A DNA stretch of 64,000 nt from Liolophura sinensis (GCF_032854445.1 NC_088295.1:48533385-48597384), one strand, 5' to 3'; shown: positions 25,101 to 52,492, counted from the stretch's first letter. A program made the numbers and translations. Notes: generated by a model not told the origin, from the sequence alone.

Positions 25101-26586
25101 TTTGGCATGTAAAGATGCACTTTCAAGGTGCATATATAAAGGTCTTAAAAGTCTTTTCTGATATCAAACTTCACAAAATAGTGGCCTTAGAGTGTGGAAA
25201 AATCAGTTAGAATCAAGCAAAATGTGCAACTTGAAAAATACTTACCTTAAGTTAAAATAAAGTCTTTTTGTCTGAGCGTTGCAATAACAAGAAATAATCA
25301 AAAAATATCTTGCATACTGTTCATATGTAAATTCTACACAATAATTTAAATGTCACAACTGAATTGCTCAAATCACAATGATACTGTGTGAAGCTTCCTT
25401 GAGTTCTCATATCCATGTTCTACACTTCTCTAATCAAAGTTTGCCTTTAAACTAAGCAATCCCCACTGACAACTTACATGTAGGTCCCAGATTCTGACCT
25501 CTCCCCCCAGGCATCCTGAGGCCAAGATCTCACTGGAGGATGGGTGGAAAGCTAGGCACCATGGCGTACGGGGATGGCCAGTCAGGACATGGGTACACTT
25601 CCCGGTAGCTAGGTCAGTCACTCTCACCGAGTGATCCCCATGGGTAGATGCTATCTTCCTCCTAGTTGTTAAGAAAGGAACAGGGCGTTTGACTATAAAA
25701 CATGTTTGATTTGAGCTTCATCAAATACATGTATAATCAGCTGACAGACTATTACTTCATCATTTAAATAAAAATTTAAGCAAACTGCTATCCATGAACA
25801 CCTTTTCACAGCAAAAGTGCACTCTGAAAGAAATTATATGATTGCGACTTAAACAAAAGTGATACAAGTCATGGATAAACTATACTGTACTAATATAATA
25901 AAAATACATGTTAAGATCAATCAATGAAACTGTGAAACTCTAAACATGTACAAATGTTTGGGCTGACAGACACAAGGAGAATTCTCTAATACTCTATTGG
26001 TTTTGGATAAGATCTTGCCTAGATTACATTACATGTACTTCAAGGCAACAAAACATCTGACATTTACAGATTTATGCTGAGATTATTAAGGAGGGAGAGA
26101 AATACTGAACGCATGAGCTTAAAACTGACTTTACGCATGGGTTACCTGTCTGCACTGAAGTCCATAAGGAAGGTGGACCGAGCTTGGCCCAGCAACTGAC
26201 ATGACTGTAAAGAACAAGAAAGTACAAAAAGATAAAGTATTATAATATACATGTAGTATGAATAAAAACATTTTTTTTACTTTAATCACATTACCAGTAA
26301 AAGTAGTAGATGGTTGCAATCAATCTACTTATAATGAAAACAAGGTGTGCCCTCAAAGCCATGTAACAGTAAATACTTTCAGCAAAGATTACAATTTACC
26401 ATGCTTATACACTGTAACAACGGATCAAGCGGATCAAGGAAACAAGACGTGTGAATAATGATTATATTACACAATTACCTGATTTATTGTTGGGTCTGCT
26501 GCCCTGGCCTCAAGTAATTCCTGAACGCTCCTTTGGTTTTTGGTCTGACCACATTCTCTCCTGCTAAGAAATTTTGGCACACTCAT
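13140..26586 (-). CDS. AMBRA1: AMBRA1, autophagy and beclin-1 regulator / DDB1-CUL4 adaptor
   Basis: Fourteen coding exons: 26586-26479, 26204-26146, 25661-25478, 24936-24761, 23927-23829, 23280-23117, 22574-20148, 19023-18814, 17695-17585, 16784-16599, 16144-16047, 15207-15151, 14246-14107, 13353-13140. All phases agree and sum to 4233 nt (about 1410 residues; human about 1300). The start ATG ([11 protein letters not shown]) lies inside an exon with acceptor TTTCCAG at 26598. N-terminal WD40 repeats at residues about 45-210 match AMBRA1 closely ([55 protein letters not shown]). A long Ser/Pro-rich disordered middle is mostly the 2427-nt exon. The C-terminal beta-propeller half is also conserved ([56 protein letters not shown]). 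Known role: scaffold that promotes beclin-1/ULK1 autophagy and delivers substrates such as D-type cyclins to CUL4-DDB1. A TQTD dynein-light-chain-type motif lies at 13182-13193. The tail is short. Confidence 0.93.
13182..13193 (-). other. AMBRA1: TQTD motif in AMBRA1 C-terminus
   Basis: The last exon reads ...[12 protein letters not shown]... The TQT core is the dynein light chain (DYNLL) docking motif known from human AMBRA1, where two TQT motifs tether it to the dynein complex. Only one is visible here. Binding is inferred from the motif. Confidence 0.6.
14400..14520. repeat. Short tandem repeat in AMBRA1 intron
   Basis: TTCATGATATAAACA and variants recur about four to five times with spacing near 30 bp. 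Confidence 0.7.
14619..14706. repeat. CTGTCTGTTGGTCCTT minisatellite in AMBRA1 intron
   Basis: Imperfect units of about 17 bp in five or so copies between two AMBRA1 exons. Confidence 0.8.
15692..15790 (-). repeat. Degraded SINE fragment
   Basis: Begins (TTTA)n, then GTGCTTTATGTCATTCTCAAGTATATTTTACTC, recognisable as the SINE tail and core with many changes. Confidence 0.65.
16805..16865 (-). repeat. Short SINE fragment next to an AMBRA1 acceptor
   Basis: TATTTATTGGCTAGGTGTTT followed by AACACCATACTCAGGAATATTTA matches the 3' end of the SINE. It sits only about 20 bp upstream (in gene sense) of the acceptor of the AMBRA1 exon starting at 16784. Confidence 0.6.
17808..18074 (-). repeat. Full-length tRNA-SINE in AMBRA1 intron
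   Basis: A complete copy from the (TTTA)n side to AACCAACTGAGCCAAAGAGGCCCC. On the minus strand the head has A box TTGGCTCAGTTGG and B box GAGTTCAAGTC, so the RNA polymerase III promoter is intact in form. Confidence 0.93.
19653..19830 (-). repeat. 5'-truncated SINE in AMBRA1 intron
   Basis: (TTTA)n, GATTGGTGTTTTACACGG, core with AGCGGCCAGAATTATGG, ending near CGAAGAGGAAGCTC. Confidence 0.88.
20148..22574 (-). other. AMBRA1: AMBRA1 giant exon (about residues 264-1072)
   Basis: This is a single 2427-nt exon with acceptor TCTGTAG before 22574 and donor CAG|GTGAGC at 20148/20147. It enters and leaves in phase 1. It encodes a Ser/Thr/Pro-rich, probably disordered region with no recognisable fold, apart from the 9-residue tandem repeat at about residues 660-780. 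Vertebrate AMBRA1 spreads the equivalent low-complexity region over several exons, so the fused exon here may reflect intron loss or a lineage-specific structure. Long open frames on the other strand and in other frames across this exon are shadows of its biased composition and of the repeat. Confidence 0.85.
21020..21390 (-). repeat. In-frame 27-bp coding minisatellite in AMBRA1
   Basis: The repeated 27-nt unit encodes VAISSVQAP and carries a GATATC site in almost every copy. Units are grouped into higher-order blocks separated by a 10-residue spacer of the form [10 protein letters not shown]; spacer starts at 21023, 21161 and 21272 give blocks of 138 and 111 nt. Copies are nearly identical at the nucleotide level, including synonymous positions, which points to recent expansion or homogenisation. 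Confidence 0.92.
22704..22769. repeat. 33-bp tandem duplication upstream of the AMBRA1 giant exon
   Basis: TGCTTAGGCAATATATTTCA... at 22704-22736 is repeated at 22737-22769 with two substitutions, inside the intron preceding the giant exon. Confidence 0.9.
24094..24175 (-). repeat. 5'-truncated SINE in AMBRA1 intron
   Basis: TTACTTATTTACTTGATTGG, then TATGCCGTACTCAAGAAC and TATGACGGCGGCCAACC; stops abruptly in the core. Confidence 0.85.
24597..24681 (+). repeat. tRNA-like sequence (SINE head or tRNA pseudogene)
   Basis: GGTTTGA at 24597 can pair with TCAGGCC at 24674-24680 as a seven-pair acceptor stem using G-T wobble. A box TAGCTCAGTTGG and B box GTTCAAGTC are present, and GCTC/GAGT can form a D stem. 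No credible anticodon arm exists in between, so this is a tRNA relic and not a working tRNA. Confidence 0.6.
25066..25250. repeat. Dispersed repeat copy 2 (AMBRA1 intron)
   Basis: Partner of 11044-11290: AAACTTTGGCATGTAAAGAT, CACTTTCAAGGTGCATA and TTAGAATCAAGCAAAATGTG appear in the same order. Confidence 0.6.
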
Positions 26587-27660
26587 CCTTCTAGACCCTG
26601 GAAACAACAAGGCACCATGTACGTTAATGATAATCTGGACATAGTCAACAACTCATGAGTAATCTGGCCCATGCATTTAATAATAATTCAATAATACATC
26701 TAGTAGTCATCAACTTTTAAGGGTAGCCCAGACCACTTCTGTGTGTTTAAACTTCACAAGAAGAGGAAAGGTTGATACTTCCATGGTATGCATATTCCAT
26801 TAAAGATCTGTTAATAAGAGGACAAGAATTATACATGCATACATGTAAATAATAATAACAATAATAATATGTCAATTCACAAAACTAAACATAACCATTC
26901 TATGGTTCTTTGTAATGGTTTAAATCAGAAACATTAATTAATCTATTACCTCAAAACATTTATTAGAAGTGTTATTATGAATTAAGCATGATTTATGATA
27001 AAGTAAAACATGTGATAACTTTTTAAAGAGCTGTGACTTGCCCAAGTACTGTAGAGCAAAGTACTTATCACCACAACAGTACCATGTCACTGATGTAATA
27101 TGCTATATAAATGTGCATACTAGTGAAACCCTCTGACAGAACCTTACACCAATTCTGAAATCATCACACTCGCAATGAGGACATAAAATGATCATTTTAA
27201 AAATACTTTAAAGTACTACATTTAGGTTACAGTACAACATTCACTAATACTAACAGACACATTTATCCAAACTGAATTGAAATCAAGGCGCCTCATATGT
27301 CTCTTATTTTCCATATCTCTTCCAAGTAAATTTCATAAGAGTTAGGTGTCTTCAGGGCACGCACATCCATCGGTATATATAAAAGGGGAAAATTTTGAGT
27401 ACAGGCCTGACTAACTAAACACTTGAGTCTTCAGGTTGATTTCAAAAACGATAACAGACCTTCATTACTTTTCTCCACAAAGTTTGTACTATGCTCGTCA
27501 TTACCAACAGGCTAGTATCAACACGTTAACCACTGAACAAAGCAAAGCTCGGCCCAGGAAATAGTTGTCTGCTAATGCTACAACAACAACGGCAGCAGCA
27601 CAGCAATACCTCACCTATTCAACTTTCAATCACTTCAATCACGCATCTTCTGCAATTTAC

Positions 27661-27790
27661 CTCGCCCTTTGAAAACAGTCTTTTTTACGTCGTCATTGTG
27701 AATGCATTCAACTGTCTAGTCCATTATGGCCACCGCAGCTCGAATTTTTGTATGGCGATGTGGTCTTTCTTCGTCAGGGTAGACCGAAAT
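27661..27790 (-). other. Candidate 5'UTR exon of AMBRA1
   Basis: The coding start of AMBRA1 lies inside an exon that has its own acceptor at 26598, so an upstream non-coding exon must exist. A good donor GCGAG|GTAAAT on the minus strand at 27661/27660, in locally GC-richer DNA, is the best candidate. The 5' limit is not defined by sequence; 27790 is an estimate. Confidence 0.35.
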
Positions 27791-27910
27791 TAGTCGGTCG
27801 AACGAAGATATTAACCCCACGATTTATTACAAAATAAGGAAAGGACTTCCCAATAAACATATTTGACACGCAATCAAGTAAAGATTTTTTCAGAGAAGTT
27901 TAATATGGAT

Positions 27911-28032
27911 AATTGAAACGAGAATCGCAAGCGCAAATGAGCGATCTGTCCGTCTTTTGACTACTACCTCTAATTGAAATGAGAATCGCAAGCGCAAATG
28001 AGCGATCTGTCCGTCTTTTGACTACTACCTCT
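27911..28032. repeat. 61-bp tandem duplication in the AMBRA1/DHX33 divergent region
   Basis: AATTGAAACGAGAATCGCAA... at 27911-27971 is repeated at 27972-28032 with a single C/T difference. It lies just upstream of the probable AMBRA1 first exon. Confidence 0.95.
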
Positions 28033-28107
28033 TTTAACCTAAGTTCTATTTTTGGATAACACCAACGCGAGTTCATTCGGTGCGAAAAATATTTGTGCAT
28101 GGCATCA

Positions 28108-28166
28108 CACGTGGTGGGTAAGATATCCTGCTGTAAATTAACTGTCAGTAACAGTTATCACGTGAC
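28108..28166. promoter_or_regulatory. E-box and CLEAR-like sites in the AMBRA1/DHX33 divergent region
   Basis: CACGTG occurs at 28108-28113 (ACACGTGGT), and ATCACGTGAC at 28157-28166 matches nine of ten positions of the CLEAR element GTCACGTGAC bound by TFEB/MITF-type bHLH factors. They lie a few hundred bases upstream of the probable AMBRA1 start. TFEB control of autophagy genes is established in vertebrates; its use here is inferred. Confidence 0.4.
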
Positions 28167-28432
28167 ACTATGTGTTTTACTTATTACTAATTATTGTATA
28201 TCAGTCATATTATAGCTTGGAATCAGAAATCAAAGTTTTGTCGATTTCTTTTTGGACAAGGCACTTGGCTGATCGCACACGGCCACAGTTGGCATACTAG
28301 CCCAAAGCTGAGCTGGATGTTCCTACGGTAACGCCCAGCCTCGGTCATACAGAATTCCATGCGGACAACTTCACTAAAAAAAACGGCTCGAATACTACCA
28401 TATTTTTCCAACCTACCGATTGTAAAAGTACC

Positions 28433-28470
28433 TATTATTGACAAGTGCCAGGGCTGAAGGTGTAACTGAA
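28433..28470. repeat. 38-bp copy of the sequence beside an AMBRA1 donor
   Basis: From CTATTATTGACAAGTGCCAG onward, 37 of 38 bases match 23790-23827, the intron sequence that directly abuts the donor of the AMBRA1 exon 23927-23829. Both copies are in the same orientation. Confidence 0.9.
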
Positions 28471-29539
28471 AATGTAACGCCCGAAATGTAATATGTCAAA
28501 ACCAGTATTGGTAAACCATCTTTCAACAGTAATCCAGCGGTTTAAAATTTTCGAATCGGACAACTCAAATCAACGTCAGATATGTTTGGAATTTTTTTTT
28601 TTTTTTCAACTTCAGGCAAGGTAATGGGGCTCCAAAATTTTCTTCTACCCAACATTTTTTTTATTATTAATTGCATACCCTGTAAACAGAATATTCGGTA
28701 GGATAGGTCTCGTCTCTCTCCATCTATGCTTCTCTTTCAGGCATTGGTGACCTGTTTTTTTGACCTCTCTGTTGTCTGAATGACGTTTCAGATCTCTGTT
28801 GCTGGGACCAGGTGACATTCGACTCGACGTTAAGCACACACAATGAAACGTGATCAGCTAAAATGCATATACAAAACACTGTCACAGGATTTTCAAAGGG
28901 TTATATTTGATCAGTGCAATACTAAGGTGTCAATAACGACAAGGCTTGTTGAAAAGCATAAAAGTAAACAAAAGTTCTGTTCATGGACAAATTTGACTTC
29001 TGCATGAGCTGTTGACTGGAACCTAGAAGTCTACGGGTTTTGTCTCACAGGGTCATGTTTGCTGTGGCACTGAAGAAACAGAGAATGATCTGCAGGGGGT
29101 ATTGGAGCTGCATGTGTCTTTAGATCAGAGGTTAGCCAGCTGGGTCCATTAACAGGAGCCTGTCTTAAACTGGATTTTGATGGATTTGAGGTTAACAATG
29201 TGTTCAGTGTCGTATTTTTACCATACCTAAGTAGGGTGAAGGTAAAAGTCTGCTCCTGTCAGGCTCTAAGCATGTTTGAATATCCAGTTTTTATGATCTT
29301 TGTATAAAAAGTACATGCTTGAACTGTGAGTTGTCAATTTCTGCCAGAAAGTATTTTGACAGTTTTGATTGTAGGCCTGATTGTTTCAGTTTAGGAAGGT
29401 ATCATGATTATGTGCATTTATATTTCTAGAGAGATGTACATGTAAGATATTATATCTATAATATATTTGTGTACAGAATAAGGTTAGTATGTATGTCATC
29501 CCGTAAGCCATAAAATGCAATTTACATCTTGCATTGATG

Positions 29540-29720
29540 GGGTGTCCAAGGCCTCATGGTAGGCAGTGACCCACAAGCCTCTCTCCTATACAAACGGTGT
29601 TGATGATGGTGGGTTTTCCCTAGGCCCAGCCCAGTTTACTCCAATCATAATGCTGGCCACCGTTGTGTAAGTCAAATTGTCAGATTGAGAATGGGGTAAA
29701 AAAAAAATCAAATAGATAAA
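29540..29720 (+). repeat. Old SINE relic
   Basis: GATGGTGGGTTTTCCCTAGG, CCAATCATAATGCTGGCC and a tail of A runs resemble the common SINE in plus orientation with heavy divergence. Confidence 0.6.
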
Positions 29721-30086
29721 AAAAAATTATATAATGTCGATGCAAACAGAAAATATGTACATCCGATGTTATATAATGCAAAAGTGACAGATAGAAAGTG
29801 GGCAAGTGAAACACTTGATCGGGATGACATTTGTGACAAGTGAGTTATGTTCCTTTCTGATGTGATATTTTGTGTTTTCTCAGCGGATTACATCTTTAGA
29901 GATCAATTAGCAGCACCAAAGTTTCATGATGACATTATACAATAAGGACAAGTATGAATGAGCATGTACTGCAAAAACAATGTCCCAACCTAACCATGAT
30001 AACACAACTGTTTTCCCACAATAGTACATATATGAGCCAGAATGAGGTATTCTCCATGCTTTACTCGGCAGCTGAAATAGCTACAT

Positions 30087-30200
30087 GGGTCTCACTAGCT
30101 CAGGTGGCTGAAAAGCTGGCTCACTGTGACAATCAGGACCTTAACCAATGAGGTTATGTGGTCAAATCCAGCTGTGGGTGTTTAGGCCGCAGCTTTAAGC
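30087..30200 (+). repeat. tRNA-like SINE head, second family
   Basis: CTAGCTCAGGTGGCTGAAAA supplies an A box and GTGGTCAAATCCAGC a B box with normal spacing. The sequence after it differs from the common SINE. Confidence 0.5.
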
Positions 30201-30377
30201 ACCTTGATGTTTACTCCCCTTGTAATGGGCTTATCCCATTGTTTACAGGGGAATGCCATGGAGTAATTAATTCTAGATTGGCCAGGGTTTACCTGCATAT
30301 CTTATTCATTGTTATAAAAGGTAAAACTAGTCTTGTCTCTAAGTAATGTATAAATATATGACATATGCTAAACACCC

Positions 30378-30415
30378 CTCCTCCTCCCCACCCCCCACCC
30401 CCCACCCCCCACACA
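30378..30415 (-). other. C-rich tract, potential G-quadruplex on the minus strand
   Basis: Repeated CCCCCCA units; the minus strand has at least four G runs of six. Confidence 0.6.
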
Positions 30416-30574
30416 AGCTGGATTGTCTAGCTCACCTGAAAGAAACTTAAAACGTTTTGTCATTCTGACTTTAGTCTATAATATTGTATTTATTATTTGT
30501 CTTAATAACTTTCTCTGAATGATACAAAATAATTCATACATTGAAGGACTGTCTACCTAGCACTGTAATAGAGA

Positions 30575-30885
30575 GGAGTGTAATGAAAAATGTGATATTA
30601 CACTATGAGGTAGCAATGTACATAAAATAAATAATATACTAATATGCATGTGATAGCAGACATGTAATAACAAATGTGATATTACACTGTGAAGTAGCAT
30701 TGTTGATAAAGTAAATAATATAGTAATATGCATCTGATGAGAGACATGTAATAACGAATGTGATATTACACTGTGAAGTAGCTTTGTTAATAAAATACAT
30801 AATATAGTAATGTTGCACTGTAACATAGCACTGTAATGTTGTAATAAGAGAAATGTAATAACAAATGTGGTATTACATATTAAAT
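30575..30885. repeat. 84-bp tandem repeat
   Basis: AATGTGATATTACACT recurs at about 30589, 30673 and 30757, and in variant form at 30863, giving spacings of 84, 84 and 106. Four copies of an AT-rich unit with TAATAACAAATGTG. Confidence 0.9.
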
Positions 30886-33150
30886 GTGTAAAAAAATTAT
30901 AACTTGTGAAGGATATCCAGATATTTTTTCTTTAACATGAATAACAGAATTGCACGTGCATGTACCATTGATGTTGAAGTACGCAAGTTAGTCCTGAGTC
31001 AGTTTAGCAGATAAAAATGAGTACATGAACATATATGTAAATGTGTTTATGAAATATATTATTTTTCTTTGTGCATGTAGGTTTGTATTTTATTCTAATA
31101 TTATATCAAGTAATTTTTGGATAAGTGTGTATACCAAGTAGTACATACAACGTTACTGGTTTACACAAGCACTACTTAATGTAAACACTGTAAAAAGTAT
31201 GTAATGAATGAACGAATGATTGATTGATTGATTGATTGAATGAGTGATTATGGTTTAATGCAACTTTGTCAATATAGAAGTCATACAGTGGTGAGAAATG
31301 GTGTGTAGACCCTTGCTATATACCATATGCATGTGTATGTAGGACATACACATGTGTTTGGGCATACACATATCCAAACTGATGTTAGACAGGGTCATCA
31401 TGGCCTAGACAGTACATGGTGGACCCTTAGTAATAAAACTATACATGTATTATTGACTCACCATAGTCTCTGTCCTTAGTCCCCAGGAAATGTTGTTATG
31501 TCGCGCCAACGAACACTGTAATAATCCCAATTGTTTATAGCAACTCGTTTCACAAAGGTTGCTGGTTTCAGCATCTTGGGGTTACAGGGCTTCTTATAAA
31601 GTCGTGATTACAATAGGTGCAGCTAAATGCTGGGGTCTTGCCTAATGCCTGTATTTAGTGATGACCAGCACTGACCAGTGTCCAGGCATGTAGTTAGCGC
31701 AGCTATTCCCGCCACTGCCTGGTCAAAACTTGGTCAAGCTGATATTTTCCCAATGATCTGACCACAAGGGATCTTGATCTGCCGAGGGCCTTGAAGTGGG
31801 GTAGTGTTTCATTGGGTTTGGTCCAAGAAAGTGCACTGGAGAAGCAGTTTTTAAATTTTTTGTGGGTCAGCAATAGACTAAGTTACTTAACATTCATGGC
31901 ACAATTCTCTAAATTATTGCTGAAGAAAGTTCAATGAGTTGGTCTGAAAGGGCACCCCACTGGAACCTCACCAGGTTGGGCATCAGCCTTGTCATGTCCC
32001 TTTGAACTTTGGCTGACCCTTGCTTAGCCCAGACAACACATCCCCTGTCCAGTCACAGTGTACTTAACAGTTCAGTGGTCATACACACTGGTCAGTTTAC
32101 ATGCACATGGCTGCTATGCACTCTGCATGTATGTATGGTCTGAGATTTTAACACACAACTGCATCTGCTGTGGTAATTGATGCAGCTGTTTGCTGCTGCT
32201 AGTCAACAGTATCACCATAGTTTCACAAATATGATTTATGACTGTAAATTGAGGACCAATTTATCATTTGTGTTAGTAATGTTTTAACAGTGGAAATTAG
32301 ACATTGATTACCAGTTGAATTTGTGTAATCAATGAATGTCATGGGACATGTGGTGCATGTCATGTTGACTTGGCAGCTGGAGAAAGCTAATGTAATTTAT
32401 GCATTCAATGAGGATCATATTCTACAAAATAATTATTAATATTACATGCATGACTTGAAAAGACTAGCCGAAAACTATAAGGATGGCTTATATTTACCTC
32501 AATTCAGGGATGAGAATTCTCAGCTACATGTAATTGTAAAGGTAATCGGGATTTTCAAAATATCTACTCTTTGACCAAAATTCCCACACTAATGGTTTTG
32601 CTTATGAAAGTCTGCTAGTAGAAGAAATTTCGGCTAATTTTGGTGAAACAAGATTCTCTTCTGGGGCTATTTTACGGCTGGTCAAACTTGTGTGATAAGA
32701 CCTGTATATTTAAATATTTAAAATTGACAGACGATTTAATCAGTAAAGACCAGAAACTAATGGGAATGAGTTTGCAGGCTCAAATCATGCTCCTGTTTTT
32801 ATGCAGAAGATTGAGCAGGAAGATTTTAGAATGTAAAGGTTTCCATTTGTCCCGTTTTCCTCCACCCTTTGACCTGACTGATGTAATAGCAGTCAAATAT
32901 TCAAGTAAAAACTTGTAAAATCAATGCCAAAATTGGTAATGAAGTTCATTATAGCTTACATCATCAGTTCTACATATCAGTAATTGAAGTCATTTTGTAG
33001 TGAACCATTTGTTTTAACATATTGTATTCACATACATTGTATGCGGTGAAAAAATATCACATTTTAATGGGTTATATATCACTATTCCCATTCCTGTAGC
33101 CATGTCATATCTTACTTTTTTTTTTTAACTTTTGTTCTGTATATTTTCAG

Positions 33151-33215
33151 TCATTTCCCGTGAACCAACCAATCAACTGTGACATGTTCAGACTGCTTTC
33201 CTCTAATTGGCCACC
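33151..33215 (+). other. 5'UTR part of the first DHX33 coding exon
   Basis: A strong acceptor (long T tract then TATTTTCAG) ends at 33150, so the exon holding the start codon begins at 33151 and carries 65 nt of 5'UTR. At least one non-coding exon must lie upstream, probably in the divergent region near 28 kb; I could not place it. Confidence 0.7.
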
Positions 33216-50966
<17,751 letters not shown>

Positions 50967-51103
50967 TGGAAAGTTTTTTGTCATGATGGACTCACATGTT
51001 TTTTCCTTGTAATATCAGTTTGTCTCATTGAAGTGTACGTGTTTTTTCTTCAAGCCAATCATAGCTGTAATGATACTCCATCATGTAGACTTACTACTCT
51101 ACT

Positions 51104-51311
51104 GGAGCCTGTGTTCACAAAGCTAACTTCTATTCTTTCTTTACATACTGAAATATCTGAAAATGGATGCTGAACTTTGGCTGAAATTGTATTACTGCTA
51201 CACTGAATCAGAGATCAAAATTGTATTGGTTTGATTCAGATATTTAAGAGTTTAATTAGGGTTACAATTTTAGTCTAAACGCAAGAATCTCTTTGTGAAA
51301 TGCGCCTTTGT
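51104..51311. repeat. MITE-like element with TTCACAAAG inverted ends
   Basis: TTCACAAAG at 51114-51122 and CTTTGTGAA at 51291-51299 face each other about 190 bp apart with weaker pairing outside. Similar half-ends occur at about 39470, 51966 and 59607. Confidence 0.55.
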
Positions 51312-51462
51312 GGATTGCTGGTTGGAGTGTCAGCATTATATGCCCTGGTTCTGAACTCTCCTTCAGCAGAAAGCGGCCGTTAAACTCTTGAGGTGGATGT
51401 TCAAATCCAGCTCTCACTCTTTCGACTGAGACATTAAGTCACGAGGTTTGTCAGGTACCTGG

Positions 51463-51605
51463 TTATTTTACTTGATTTATTTGCTCGGTGTTTTATGCTG
51501 TACTCAAGGTTATTTCACTTATATGACGACGGCTAGCATTATGATGGGTGGAAACCGGGCAGAGCCTGGGAGAAATCCACGACCATCCGCAGGTTGCTGG
51601 AAAAC
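51463..51605 (-). repeat. SINE inserted in an older SINE, 11-bp palindromic duplication
   Basis: CAGGTACCTGG at 51452-51462 and 51606-51616 flank a 5'-truncated minus-strand copy. The DNA on both sides (GTTCAAATCCAGC about 51400, AACGTGACCGTAG and AAAACACCAATCAATCAATC about 51670-51725) is an older plus-strand SINE of another family. Confidence 0.9.
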
Positions 51606-51889
51606 CAGGTACCTGGTGAAGATTGTTGGTTTACTCCAGGCACTCATGGGTTTCATTCACTTATAAACGTGACCGTAGTCAAATGAGAGAAAAATTCTGG
51701 AGCACGATGTAAAACACCAATCAATCAATCCTTCAGTAAAGATGCACCCTATTGCACATCTGTCATAGTTACTTGACTGACAACAGCAACACTGCTTTTC
51801 GCCAGAGGTGACGAATCAGTGGATCATGACCTCACTGGTCAAAAGCTTTTGGTTGGGGCCCTTCAGAACTATGTAGATCTGTTTTCTCT

Positions 51890-51966
51890 TGGCCTTTCTA
51901 TTTGTGTAAGTGAAATGTTCTCAGGTATGGCACCAATCGAATAAATAAATAAATAAATAAATAAAA
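51890..51966 (+). repeat. SINE tail relic
   Basis: GTGTAAGTGAAATGTTCTCA, GGTATGGCACCAATCG and (AATA)n: 3' end of an old SINE copy. Confidence 0.7.
51941..51965 (+). terminator. AATAAA cluster in a SINE tail downstream of DHX33
   Basis: After the DHX33 stop at 50966 I see no AATAAA or ATTAAA on the plus strand until the (AATA)n tail of a degraded plus-strand SINE at about 51890-51965. That tail presents several overlapping AATAAA hexamers. A roughly 1-kb 3'UTR ending here is possible but unproven. Confidence 0.3.
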
Positions 51967-52236
51967 CAAAGCTCTGTGAAAGTGGCCTCTGAAATGCTGC
52001 ATTCTGAAGATCATAGAGCTGGAGACAGTAGATTTGCAGACTGTCTCAAGCAAATTCAAAATTATTGCAACCATATAGATTTGGTGAGGGGAGAGGGCTT
52101 TTATTTTAATGGGATGTTATTCTGTGTGTAGATTGATAAACATTTACATTTGGTCAAGTTGTTTGTTTATTGGTTAAAGTTGTTAACGTTTCCCTTCAGC
52201 TGAAAAATCTGTGCCACAAAAAGTACCAGAATATGA

Positions 52237-52321
52237 ATGAGACATTAACAATGAGACATTGACAATGAGACATTGACAATGAGACATTGACAATGAGACA
52301 TTGACAATGAGACATTGACAA
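52237..52321. repeat. 14-bp tandem repeat
   Basis: GAGACATTGACAAT repeated six times with one variant at the start (GACATTAACA). Confidence 0.95.
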
Positions 52322-52492
52322 AGCATGTACAATTTGCAAAGCTGTGATGTTGACTTGTAATATCATAACCAGAATCCAGTAGATGCACAAACTGCATCAA
52401 AATGTTGTTTTTTTGTTTTTTTTTATGAAAGATTAAAGAGTATAAGTACATTTAAATGTACTTTTACAGGTGCCTTAAAAGTAACCTATTAC

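Larger units (their letters stand above)
28200..33150. other. Gene-free DNA upstream of DHX33 (probable 5'UTR intron)
   Basis: No conserved protein found. Holds a copied AMBRA1 intron segment (28433), SINE relics (29540, 30087), a C-rich tract (30378) and an 84-bp satellite (30580). Because the DHX33 start exon has its own acceptor, at least part of this interval should be its first intron. Confidence 0.5.

Noticed and set aside
28223-28444. 73-codon minus-strand frame in the AMBRA1/DHX33 divergent interval
   Set aside because: No family signature, no join to AMBRA1 or DHX33 exons, and it overlaps the copied 38-bp intron segment.
52237-52321. Possible CRISPR-like regular array
   Set aside because: Six head-to-tail 14-bp units with no spacers; a simple minisatellite in an animal genome.
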